Source: Aquitalea denitrificans (GTDB lineage Bacteria; Pseudomonadota; Gammaproteobacteria; Burkholderiales; Chromobacteriaceae). From it: DNA of 64,000 bases. Below are positions 52,701 to 60,922 of the stretch, one piece after another (position 1 is the first letter of the stretch; each line of letters opens with the position of its first letter). The stretch spans positions 2,108,001 through 2,172,000 of the forward strand of contig NZ_CP047241.1 of NCBI RefSeq assembly GCF_009856625.1, in the 5' to 3' direction. The notes beneath the pieces were generated by a model. That model made no database searches. It saw nothing but the letters and a program-made list of their open reading frames with translations, and was not told the origin of the DNA. Both the position numbers and the translations under genes were made by a program.

Positions 52701-54656
52701 TCAGGCTTCTACCAGCATGCGCGAACGCATCTCCAGGTGCAGTGCATGGCAGAAGTTGGTGCAGTAGCACCAGAACACGCCCGGCTTGTCGGCGATGAAG
52801 GTCACCGATTTGGTGTCCTGCGGATGGATGACGAAGTTGATGTTGTACTTGGGGATGGCAAACCCGTGCGTCAGGTCTTCCACCTTGTCCAGATTGGTCA
52901 CGATGATGGTGACCTCATCGCCCTTCTTCACCTTCCATTCGCGCAGACCGAAAGTCGGCGCCTGGGATGCCAGGTAAACCGTAACTTTCTTGCCCTTGCG
53001 CTCCACGCGGCTGTCTTTCATGTTTTTGACGGCCAGCGGGAATTCGTCCAGGTTGTAAATCTGGCGGGTCTTGATGATGTCGCGACGCACCATGATGGAG
53101 TCATGCGGCTCCGGATAGGCCGGGGCATCGTGAATCAGCTGCATCTTGTCACCGGATATGTCAATCAGCTGCGCATTTTCCGGATGGTACGGGCCTACCG
53201 GCAGGTAGCGGTCCTTGGAGAACTTGTTGTCGGACAGGAAGAACTTGCCATCCGGTTCCTTGGTTTCGCCCATGGAGGTAAAGCCATGACCCGGCTGGTA
53301 GTGCACGTCGATACGGTCCTGCACCACCTTGGCACTCTTGTCGCCCTTGAAAGCCTTGATGGCCGCATCCAGGCTCCACTTCACGATCTGGCTGTCCAGG
53401 AACAGCGTGGTATAGGCGCTGCCCTTGCCGTCAAAACCGGTATGCAAGGGGCCCAGGCCGATTTCCGGCTCTGCCACCACGGTGTCGCGCGGCTCTTTCA
53501 GGCCACCCTCGAACCACTTGAGGATGAGGTCGTGCTGGATCACGGTGGCAGTCGGCGACAGCTTGCCGGCGCAGACGTAGTACTTGCCATCCGGCGAGGT
53601 GTTGACGCCATGCGGGTTCTTCGGCACCGGCACATAGCAGGTAAGCGCGGTTTTCGGGTCCTTGTTGGCGTCCTTGGTGCCATCCACGATGGGTACGCCG
53701 GACTTGCCGATGGTGAAGGTCTTGCCGGCCTTCACCGCCGCTTCGATGCGTTCGATATGGAAGAACACGCAGGCATCACGCTCGGCGGCCATCATGTCCT
53801 CGTAATGCACGCCGTTTTCGGTGTTGTACTGGTTGGAGCAGGCAATTTTGCCGTCGTAGGAGGTGGCCACCAGGTCCATATTGCCGTCCACCTTGCACTG
53901 CCAGCGCGGCTCCATGGTTTCCGAATCCACGCAGGTGAACAGGCAGAAGTATTTCTCGTGCGCCTCCAGATCGCGGCCATCATTGGGCTGCGGAATGTGG
54001 AATTCGTTACCGCAGAAGACGCGGGTGGTGTGGTTGATCTTGGGATCTACCGGGTCGCACTTGTCCGGGAACACGCCATGGAAGCCCTGCACATTGGGCA
54101 ATTCCAGAATCTTGTCGCATTCCATGGTATCCAGGCGGATACGCGCCAGACGGGCATTGATCTTGTCATTGACGAAGATGTGCTTGCCGTCATAGGTGCC
54201 ATTGGTATAGCTCATGTGCACATGGTGGGTGTCACCGGTGGTGTACTTGAGCGAACCGTCCGGCTTGGTGCCGATGATGGCCTTGGATTCGTTGGTAATG
54301 CCCCAGCCGACCATGCAATCGTAATTGAACACCGGAATGCGTTTGATCTCGCGGCCGGACGGAATGCCCAGCACGCGTACTTCGCCGGAATGACCGCCGC
54401 TGGAAAAGGCGTAGTAGGTATCCAGCTTGCCCGGATGCACTTCGTACTTTTCATAATCGATGGCTGCAGCCGCCTTGTCGGCAGCACCGGCGCTTGCCGC
54501 ACCTGCATCGCTGCCGCCCGCCCCCTTGTTGCAGGCGCTAAGACCCATCGACAGGCCGGCACCGGCCAGGCCGGCGACTGCTGTGGTACCCAGGAACTTG
54601 CGCCGGGACAGATCCGGCGTACTTTCAGCTTCCTGCTTGTTGTTCGGAGTAGTCAT
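52701..54656 (-). CDS. nosZ: Nitrous oxide reductase (clade I)
   Basis: A 651-residue copper enzyme that reduces N2O to N2 in the periplasm. A Tat signal (SRRKFLG) marks clade I; its hydrophobic part is followed by a Cys that may add a lipid anchor. The seven-bladed propeller carries the CuZ histidines (DTHHVHM, residues 142-148, and others). The C-terminal cupredoxin domain has the CuA ligands C632, C636, H640 and M643. I chose ATG 54656 over the upstream 54743 because the Tat motif follows it at the usual distance. An FNR box lies 150 bp upstream. Confidence 0.97.
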   Translation of the reverse strand: MTTPNNKQEAESTPDLSRRKFLGTTAVAGLAGAGLSMGLSACNKGAGGSDAGAASAGAADKAAAAIDYEKYEVHPGKLDTYYAFSSGGHSGEVRVLGIPSGREIKRIPVFNYDCMVGWGITNESKAIIGTKPDGSLKYTTGDTHHVHMSYTNGTYDGKHIFVNDKINARLARIRLDTMECDKILELPNVQGFHGVFPDKCDPVDPKINHTTRVFCGNEFHIPQPNDGRDLEAHEKYFCLFTCVDSETMEPRWQCKVDGNMDLVATSYDGKIACSNQYNTENGVHYEDMMAAERDACVFFHIERIEAAVKAGKTFTIGKSGVPIVDGTKDANKDPKTALTCYVPVPKNPHGVNTSPDGKYYVCAGKLSPTATVIQHDLILKWFEGGLKEPRDTVVAEPEIGLGPLHTGFDGKGSAYTTLFLDSQIVKWSLDAAIKAFKGDKSAKVVQDRIDVHYQPGHGFTSMGETKEPDGKFFLSDNKFSKDRYLPVGPYHPENAQLIDISGDKMQLIHDAPAYPEPHDSIMVRRDIIKTRQIYNLDEFPLAVKNMKDSRVERKGKKVTVYLASQAPTFGLREWKVKKGDEVTIIVTNLDKVEDLTHGFAIPKYNINFVIHPQDTKSVTFIADKPGVFWCYCTNFCHALHLEMRSRMLVEA

Positions 54657-54799
54657 GGTGCGCTCTCTCGCGTTGAAAGTCCGATGTGTCTTGCCGCTTT
54701 CCGCCTGTCGGGGGTGGGGGTTTCCTATCAGTACAAGCGGCAAGGTGCGACAATTTGTCGCAGCGGGTGCATCCTACGTCCTGGGCATTTTTGCTGGAA

Positions 54800-54813
54800 T
54801 TGATACGAATCAA
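54800..54813 (-). promoter_or_regulatory. FNR/ANR box upstream of nosZ
   Basis: A perfect TTGAT-ACGA-ATCAA palindrome, centred about 150 bp before the nosZ start codon. Its sequence differs from the 48294 box only in the spacer. The rest of 54657-55038 has no gene that I can support. Confidence 0.9.
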
Positions 54814-55038
54814 TCAAACCGAGCTGCAATGACTGCTGGATAAAATGTCGAGGTAAAACCTTGTATGCCAGCACCTGCCAAGTACATTGCGACACAGCAA
54901 TGCACACCCATACCCATATCCGGGACCACAAGACAGGAAAAGCAGAACAAAACGGGAAGATGGTCGGCAGCGCAGGCTACCGACATCAGCAGACAGGAAA
55001 ATCAGACCATCAGGCAGAACGCAGGCACACTGGCCCGC

Positions 55039-55227
55039 TCACGCCGCATCATCGCCATGCGGTTGTCGGGCAGGCAGCTGCTCGCCGGCACTACCATGTA
55101 AACCCTGACGGAAACCGCGCACGGCACCACCCAGATCCTCGCCCACATTCTTCAGTTTGCGAGTACCAAAAATCAGAATGACAACAAGCAGCACAATCAC
55201 CCAATGCAACAGACTGAACGACCCCAT
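55039..55227 (-). CDS. tatA: Sec-independent translocase subunit TatA/TatE
   Basis: A 62-residue protein with one N-terminal membrane helix (LLHWVIVLLVVILIFGTRKL) and the amphipathic stretch KNVGEDLGGAVRGFRQGLH, the full TatA pattern. ATG 55227 follows GGAGG. A tatA/tatE gene in a nos cluster is known in other denitrifiers and fits the Tat-dependent export of NosZ. It lies upstream of the nosZ promoter region in the same direction. Confidence 0.93.
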   Translation of the reverse strand: MGSFSLLHWVIVLLVVILIFGTRKLKNVGEDLGGAVRGFRQGLHGSAGEQLPARQPHGDDAA

Positions 55228-55613
55228 GACACCTCCAGGCATTGCAGCATCCGGTCTCCGGCTGGAGTCCTGGCGATGCGGCTGCCGTACGCTCACGACC
55301 TTAGCCCTCAGGCGCTGCCAGGAAATTGATTCCGCTCAAGCAGTTACCAACCGGCACTCAATCCCAATGAAACAGCAGGATATTCTGCAATAATTATTCA
55401 CAACTATTTACAAACCGTCAGGTTCGAAATGCTAGGCTGTCGCCATCAGGGTCCACGTGGCCTATGCTTCCACAACAGAAGTGCAGACAAAAAACCATAA
55501 AAAATCAGGCAGTTAATCCAGGAGTCGGGGTAGTGGCTGTTGCGGCGCCTGCCACAACAGCATAGCCAGCCGGGCCTTGTCACACTGACAAGCCCGTACC
55601 AGGAGAAGTAACA
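55228..55613. other. Intergenic region upstream of tatA and the small exported protein gene
   Basis: It contains the divergent promoters for tatA and the gene at 55614. A bulged hairpin (GGGCCTTGTCA/TGACAAGCCC, 55572-55595) sits just before the AGGAGAAG ribosome site of the latter and could affect its translation. No gene seen. Confidence 0.5.
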
Positions 55614-55898
55614 ATGACCAGACACACTCCAGCCATCCTGATGTCCGCCCTGTTGCTGGCCATCAGCAGCAGCGCCATGGCGGCCGGCCAGTCCGGCAAT
55701 CACGGCAACAGCGGTGGCAAATCCGCCAGCCATGCCAGCGCAAGCAGCGACCTTAACAGCAACGGGCCAAATGCACTTGATCGTGACAAGGGCAAGGCGC
55801 GTGCCGCCGACCGCCATGCCATGCATCATGGCAAACACAAGCGACATCACCAGCCGCCAGCCCCGCACAAGCCAGCCAGGTTGCCAGACGCAGGCTAA
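55614..55898 (+). CDS. Small exported His/Ala/Lys-rich protein
   Basis: A 94-residue protein with a clear signal peptide (AILMSALLLAISSSAMAAG) and a short mature part rich in His, Ser, Asn and Lys (ADRHAMHHGKHKRHHQPP). The His cluster could bind metal such as copper or nickel, which is attractive beside the nos cluster, but this is inference. Good ribosome site AGGAGAAG. Confidence 0.7.
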   Translation: MTRHTPAILMSALLLAISSSAMAAGQSGNHGNSGGKSASHASASSDLNSNGPNALDRDKGKARAADRHAMHHGKHKRHHQPPAPHKPARLPDAG

Positions 55899-55936
55899 GT
55901 CGACTTGCGCCCGGCCAGTCCGGGCAGACTGGCACT

Positions 55937-57142
55937 TTACCGGCGGCAGTCATCGGCAGCGCCAGGCGGCGTTGCCATTGCCGGATCAAACTGCAGCCAC
56001 TGCGGGCCGTTTTCCGTCAGCGACAACCAGTCCTGCAGGCCATTGCTGCGTTGCAGCCCCACACTACCCAGTGGCCGCCAGCTTACCCGGCGGCCATTGC
56101 TGGCTGGCAACAGGCCAGCTAGCTGCAACGATGCCGAGCCCACCTCCAACTGCATCAGCCTGCCATCAGCAGCGGGCAAATAAACCATCTTGCCACTGAC
56201 GGCCATGCCAGCCTCACGCACCACGGCAGGCAGGCAGTCAATCCTGGCCTGACTTATCCCGCTACTATCCAGCAGCATGGCAAAGCCGTGACCATCGGCA
56301 TTACCCGCCAGCAGAAAACGAGCCGGTCCCGGCAGCCAGACCAGGCTGTAGCTGTAATACTGCAGATGCTCCCACAACACACGCGGGCTGCTAACCGTAC
56401 CCGCCCACGGGTCCAGCACCGCCATTTTCAGCCGCGCATCCTGCCGCCCCGGCACAAACTGCTGCCACAGCAGCAGGGCAACCCGATCGCCACCAGCCAG
56501 CATGGGCCACCATTCGCGCTGCTCATCGGCAATATCCATGCTGAACAGCCGTCGGCCACCAGCGTCATAGACTTTGGCATAGACGCCATTACCGCTGCCC
56601 AGATCATCCACCCCGCCGCCATCCACCCAGCCATCGGAATAAAACAGCACAAAGCGCGCCCCCACAGCAGCCACATGGCCGGAGTGCGTGCCGGCTTCTA
56701 CCGTTTGCGGATACGGTTTTACCGGGCGCAGCGCCGCGTCGTAAATTCCGTAGCGCTGGGTAACTTCCTCAGTCGCCCGCCAGCCATCCTCGAAAGTCAG
56801 CATCACCTGGCCGCTGCTGTTGCGCGCAGCCGATACCGGTTCCTGCGCTTCCGGTCTGGCAATGAATACCCGAGGCAAACGGGTGACACCGCTATCTGCC
56901 CGCCACTGCAACACATAGACATCATGCGTCCAGTTGCCTTGCCGGTCCGGCCCGCGTGGTGGCAGGCCGGAACTGCTGAAAAATACATTGAAGCTGCCGG
57001 GCTCTTCAGCCTGCACCGCGGCCACTCCATGCATGAAACGGCGCAGGTCGCCTTCGCTACGGGGCTGGCCAGCCTGGGTATTGGTGACCATCAGGGAGAC
57101 CAGCAGCCAGCACATCCACAGCATCTTGCGGGGCACACCCAT
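55937..57142 (-). CDS. Exported beta-propeller-like hypothetical protein
   Basis: A 401-residue protein with a signal peptide (MLWMCWLLVSLMVTNTQAG) and a mature part of repeated beta-strand blocks (TFEDGWRATEEVTQRYGIYDA, VLFYSDGWVDGGG, VALLLWQQFVPGRQDARLKMAVLDPWAG), which suggests a propeller. ATG 57142 follows AAGGAG. No recognised family. It stands alone downstream of the methionine/oxygenase pair. Confidence 0.7.
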   Translation of the reverse strand: MGVPRKMLWMCWLLVSLMVTNTQAGQPRSEGDLRRFMHGVAAVQAEEPGSFNVFFSSSGLPPRGPDRQGNWTHDVYVLQWRADSGVTRLPRVFIARPEAQEPVSAARNSSGQVMLTFEDGWRATEEVTQRYGIYDAALRPVKPYPQTVEAGTHSGHVAAVGARFVLFYSDGWVDGGGVDDLGSGNGVYAKVYDAGGRRLFSMDIADEQREWWPMLAGGDRVALLLWQQFVPGRQDARLKMAVLDPWAGTVSSPRVLWEHLQYYSYSLVWLPGPARFLLAGNADGHGFAMLLDSSGISQARIDCLPAVVREAGMAVSGKMVYLPAADGRLMQLEVGSASLQLAGLLPASNGRRVSWRPLGSVGLQRSNGLQDWLSLTENGPQWLQFDPAMATPPGAADDCRR

Positions 57143-57310
57143 GCTTACTCCTTTCACCGGCTCACGCCGCCATCAATGGCGTTGTCATGGTAGCTGACTT
57201 CCCCCACCTTTGCTGGCCAGATCGTCCCGCATCGCAATCTGGCCGATCAGAACAAGGTGTGCCGCAAAACTGGCAACGCTAGACACAGGCGATACCGGCA
57301 AGAAGCGGGC

Positions 57311-58090
57311 TCAAAACACCGGCACCACCGCGCCCTGATAACGCTGGTCGATGAACTGGCGCACATCGTCGGTGGACAGCGCCGCCACCAGTTTTTTCAG
57401 CGCCGGGCTGCTGCGGTTATCCTCGCGCGACACGATGATGTTGGCGTAAGGCGACTGGCTGCCCTCGCTGAACAGCGCATCACGCTTGGGTTTCAGCCCG
57501 CCTTGCAGCGCGTAGTTGGTATTGATCAGCGCAATGTCCACCTGGTCCAGCACGCGTGGCAGGGTGGCTGCTTCCAGTTCCTTGATCTTGAAATGGTGCG
57601 GGTTGCTGCTGATGTCACGCGCGCCGGCCAGGATATTGGCCGGGTCCTTCAGGCTGATCAGGCCCTGCTTGTGCAGCAGCAACAAGGCGCGGCCGGTATT
57701 GGACGGGTCGTTGGGAATGGCGATGGTGGCGCCGTCCGGCAGCTCGCTGGTTTTGTGGTACTTGTGCGAGTACGCGCCGAAAGGCTCCACGTGGATGGCC
57801 GCCACGCTTACCAGCCGGGTGCCCTTGGACTTGTTGAAGCTATCCAGGAAGGGCTGGTGCTGGAAGTAGTTGGCGTCGATTTCCTTGCCGGCCACCGCCA
57901 GGTTTTCCTGCAGGCCATTGCTGAACACCTTCACTTTCAACTCGATGCCCTGCTTGGCCAGTGCCGGTTTGACGTGTTCCAGGATCTCGGCGTGCGGTAC
58001 GGCTTCGGCACCGATGGTAAGCACTTCGGCGTGGGCGGTGAGGCTGGCGGCCAGGCCGAACAATGCCAGCCAGAGGGTTGCGCGTTTCAT
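57311..58090 (-). CDS. metQ: MetQ/NlpA-family substrate-binding protein
   Basis: A 259-residue periplasmic binding protein (signal peptide TLWLALFGLAASLTAHA, no lipobox Cys). Motifs of the methionine-binding family are AEILEHVKPALAKQGIELKV, IDANYFQHQPFLDSF and IPNDPSNTGRALLLL. The start codon overlaps the stop of the oxygenase gene (ATGA). No MetN or MetI gene lies beside it, so the transporter partners must be elsewhere, and the ligand could be methionine or another small sulfur compound. Confidence 0.85.
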   Translation of the reverse strand: MKRATLWLALFGLAASLTAHAEVLTIGAEAVPHAEILEHVKPALAKQGIELKVKVFSNGLQENLAVAGKEIDANYFQHQPFLDSFNKSKGTRLVSVAAIHVEPFGAYSHKYHKTSELPDGATIAIPNDPSNTGRALLLLHKQGLISLKDPANILAGARDISSNPHHFKIKELEAATLPRVLDQVDIALINTNYALQGGLKPKRDALFSEGSQSPYANIIVSREDNRSSPALKKLVAALSTDDVRQFIDQRYQGAVVPVF

Positions 58091-59148
58091 GCATATTCTC
58101 CTGCGGAGGTGGGAAGGGAAGCTGCCTGCAATGCTTGCGGGGAAAGCAGGTCGGCATGGTGCCGGACGGCCACCTTGGGATGGGAGCGCAGCCGTCCTTT
58201 CAGATAATTGTCACCAATACGGTAAAACAGCGGGTTATCCGGGTCGGCCTCTGGGCCGCGTGCTTCGGCGGCCAGCTGGGCGGGCAGTTGTAGCAGCGGA
58301 ATGGTGGCATCCAGCCGCGGGCCGAGGAAAAAGGCCACCGACAAGCGGTCCTTGCCCTCTGGCGGGCTCAGCACGCGATGCACATTGGCTCGCAGATAAC
58401 CATCGGATGCCATTTCCAGCGATTCACCGATATTGACGATGAAACTGCCCGGCAGTGAGGGCGCATCAAGCCAGCCCTGCTCGGCTTCCACTTGCAGGCC
58501 GTCCTGGCTATCGTCTTGCAGCAACAGGGTGAGGAAGCCACCGTCCTTGTGCGGCCCCACGCCCTGCCCGGCTGCGCCTTGCTGGCTGCCCGGATAACGG
58601 ATGATTTTCAGATGCTCAACCGGAGCTTCGACAAAGGCATCGTCGAAAATGTCGACCGGTTGCTGCAGGGCTTCGGCAAAGGCACGCAACAGGCGGATGG
58701 AAAGGCGGGTGGTTTCCTGCTGCCAGTCCAGCAGCACCGGCTTGAGTTGCGGCAAGGCCGTCGGCCATTGATTGGGGCCTTGCAGACGCCACCACGGCCC
58801 CTGCGCTGCCAGGTCGGGCCGCGGGGGGCGCTCGGCACCGATATCCAGTTGTTCGCGCCAGTCGGCAGCGCCACGGGTGCGTTCTTCACCGACACGGGTA
58901 TAGCCGCGAAAATGCGGCGAGTTTTCCATGTCGATGGCCAGCTTGTCGGCCTCTGGCAGGGCAAAGAATGCCCGTGCGGCCTGACGCAGCGCCGTCACCT
59001 TGTCAGCGGCGATACCATGGCCGACCAGATAAAAGAAGCCGTGGTCGCGTGCCGCGCCGCGCAGTTGTTGCAGCAGTTGCTGGCGTTGTTCGGTGCTGCC
59101 ATCGAGCAGGCTGAAATCGATGACGGGCAAGGATTGGGGGCTAGTCAT
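58087..59148 (-). CDS. 2-oxoglutarate/Fe(II)-dependent oxygenase (isopenicillin N synthase family)
   Basis: A 353-residue oxygenase with the N-terminal DIOX_N pattern (LPVIDFSLLDGS, GFFYLVGHGI) and the catalytic domain: iron ligands HxD in GPHKDGGFLTLLLQD and His in NVHRVLSPPE, and the 2-oxoglutarate-binding RLS. ATG 59148 follows GGAG. It is coupled to the MetQ gene, suggesting that it acts on the imported compound, possibly to release sulfur or sulfite. Substrate unknown. Confidence 0.9.
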   Translation of the reverse strand: MTSPQSLPVIDFSLLDGSTEQRQQLLQQLRGAARDHGFFYLVGHGIAADKVTALRQAARAFFALPEADKLAIDMENSPHFRGYTRVGEERTRGAADWREQLDIGAERPPRPDLAAQGPWWRLQGPNQWPTALPQLKPVLLDWQQETTRLSIRLLRAFAEALQQPVDIFDDAFVEAPVEHLKIIRYPGSQQGAAGQGVGPHKDGGFLTLLLQDDSQDGLQVEAEQGWLDAPSLPGSFIVNIGESLEMASDGYLRANVHRVLSPPEGKDRLSVAFFLGPRLDATIPLLQLPAQLAAEARGPEADPDNPLFYRIGDNYLKGRLRSHPKVAVRHHADLLSPQALQAASLPTSAGEYA

Positions 59149-59356
59149 GGTGACTCCGTAAACAGCACGTCTGGCGTGCGGATGAAGCACCACGATATGG
59201 CATGACGCTGCCACGACGAACCAAGAAAATCTGATTTGAATATCAAGCAGACCCTTGCCCCGGCTGACATCACTTGCTGTGAGCAAGCTTGATATTTTGC
59301 TGTCATTGAATGAAATCAGCTGCTTGCTGGCTGATTTTTGCCATCTGATGACATTG

Positions 59357-59370
59357 TTGACTTATATCAA
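59357..59370. promoter_or_regulatory. FNR-like box between the oxygenase and RidA genes
   Basis: TTGAC-TTAT-ATCAA differs from the FNR consensus in one position. It lies in the 374-bp divergent region 59149-59522, about 160 bp before the RidA fusion. No gene is seen in that gap. Confidence 0.5.
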
Positions 59371-59522
59371 CGTTTGCTAATTTACAAAAAATAAGCACAC
59401 GCTTATATTCACGGCTGATCAATCAGGACGTACCGCCCGGCCCGTCAGCCCCTGCCATGCGGCAAGGAAAACTGCCAGGCAGAACCGTCGCAATCCACAT
59501 TCAGCACAAGGTGAGTATCACT

Positions 59523-60797
59523 ATGAGCAACTTCAACGCAGTCCTGGCACGCAATACCGACAAAGCCCCGCAGGCAATCGGCCCCTACTCCCAAACCGTG
59601 GCCTTTTCCCACTACAACAATCTGTCGGCACAACTGCCGCTGGACCCGGCTACCGGCAAGCTGGTGGCAGGTGGCATTCAGGCACAGGCTCAGCAGTGCT
59701 TTGCCAACATCAAGGCCGTGATCGACAGCATCGGCCATGATCTGAACGACGTGGTACGCATCTCCATCTTCCTGAAAGATATCCGAGACATCGAGGTGGT
59801 GAATCAGGTTTATGCTTCCTTCTTCACCGGCCACGTTCCGGCGCTGACCACCGTTGCTGTGGATGCCCTGCCCCTGCAGGCACTGGTACAGGTGGAAGCG
59901 CTGCTGTCCAATGGCGAAGGCACCATCCCGAATGCACCGCAGGCCGGTGACCTGATCAAGCTGTCACGCAATAGCAAACAAGCGCCCTGCAGCGTGCTGT
60001 CCACCCAGACCGTGGCCTTTTCCCACTACAACAATATTTCGGCCCAGTTGCCGATCGACCCGCAAACCGGCGCGTTGGTGGCCGGCGGCGTAAAAGAACA
60101 GACTGCGCAATGCCTGAAGAACATCAAGTCCATTCTGACCAGCATTGATGTCCCGTTCGACGACATCGTGAAAATCAATGTCTTCCTGAAAGACCTGGCC
60201 GATACCGCTGCCGTGGACGCGGTATACACCACTTTCTTCCCGGATTCCGCCATTGCCCGCGCCGCTGCCTATTTCCCGGCACGCACCACCATTGCCGCTG
60301 CCGGCCTGCCGCTGGATGCGCTGGTACAGATCGAAGCCGTGGTATCGCATGGTGACGGTACCCCGCCGCAAGCGGTGGAAGACCGTCACGGCATCGTCAT
60401 CCAGGCAGCCAACACCAGTGATGCGCCGCGCAGCCGCATTGCCACCCAGACCGTGGCCTTCTCGCACTACAACCACATTTCGGCCCAACTGCCGCTGGAA
60501 GCAGGCAGCGGCAAACTGGTGGCCGGCGATATCAGCCAGCAGGCCAAGCTGTGCCTGCAGCACATCCAGACCATCGTGGAAAGCATCAACCATTCGCTGG
60601 CCGATGTGGTGAAGGTGAACATCTTCCTGAAGAACATCGACGACATCGCCGCCGTTGACCGCGTGTACAGCAGCTTCTTCCCCACCGGCACCCCGGCACG
60701 CCGTACCGTTGGCGTGGCCGCGCTGCCACAGGATGCGCTGATCCAGATCGATGCCGTGGTGGCTCACGCCGAAGGTACTGCACCCAAGGCCCGCTAA
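59523..60797 (+). CDS. Three-domain RidA-family (YjgF/UK114) fusion protein
   Basis: A 424-residue protein made of three RidA domains in tandem (about residues 1-138, 139-285, 286-424). Each contains a copy of TVAFSHYN, then SAQLP, and a C-terminal P-A-x-x-T-V/I strand with a conserved Glu or Asp. RidA enzymes hydrolyse reactive enamine/imine intermediates using an Arg in that strand. Domains 2 and 3 keep it (Arg254 and Arg393), whereas domain 1 has Leu108, so domain 1 is probably not catalytic. RidA is normally a trimer of single domains, so the fusion may be a covalent trimer. ATG 59523 was chosen because the RidA N-terminus begins there. Confidence 0.88.
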   Translation: MSNFNAVLARNTDKAPQAIGPYSQTVAFSHYNNLSAQLPLDPATGKLVAGGIQAQAQQCFANIKAVIDSIGHDLNDVVRISIFLKDIRDIEVVNQVYASFFTGHVPALTTVAVDALPLQALVQVEALLSNGEGTIPNAPQAGDLIKLSRNSKQAPCSVLSTQTVAFSHYNNISAQLPIDPQTGALVAGGVKEQTAQCLKNIKSILTSIDVPFDDIVKINVFLKDLADTAAVDAVYTTFFPDSAIARAAAYFPARTTIAAAGLPLDALVQIEAVVSHGDGTPPQAVEDRHGIVIQAANTSDAPRSRIATQTVAFSHYNHISAQLPLEAGSGKLVAGDISQQAKLCLQHIQTIVESINHSLADVVKVNIFLKNIDDIAAVDRVYSSFFPTGTPARRTVGVAALPQDALIQIDAVVAHAEGTAPKAR

Positions 60798-60848
60798 GGC
60801 CTGATGACGGGCTGGCTGCACCTTGCGTGCAGGCAGCCTGCCAGCAGC

Positions 60849-60887
60849 AAAACGCCCAGGCTTACCGTGGTGGTGCCTGGGCGTTTT
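60849..60887. terminator. Bidirectional terminator after the RidA fusion
   Basis: AAAACGCCCAGGC / GCCTGGGCGTTTT, a 13-bp perfect stem with A and T flanks, can serve both convergent genes. Confidence 0.9.
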
Positions 60888-60922
60888 GTCATCTGCCGTG
60901 CGAAAGCGGCAATCCGCCGGGC

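Noticed and set aside
52737..54803. 688-codon ORF on the plus strand
   Set aside because: Antisense to nosZ; codon bias of the real gene leaves stops out of this frame.
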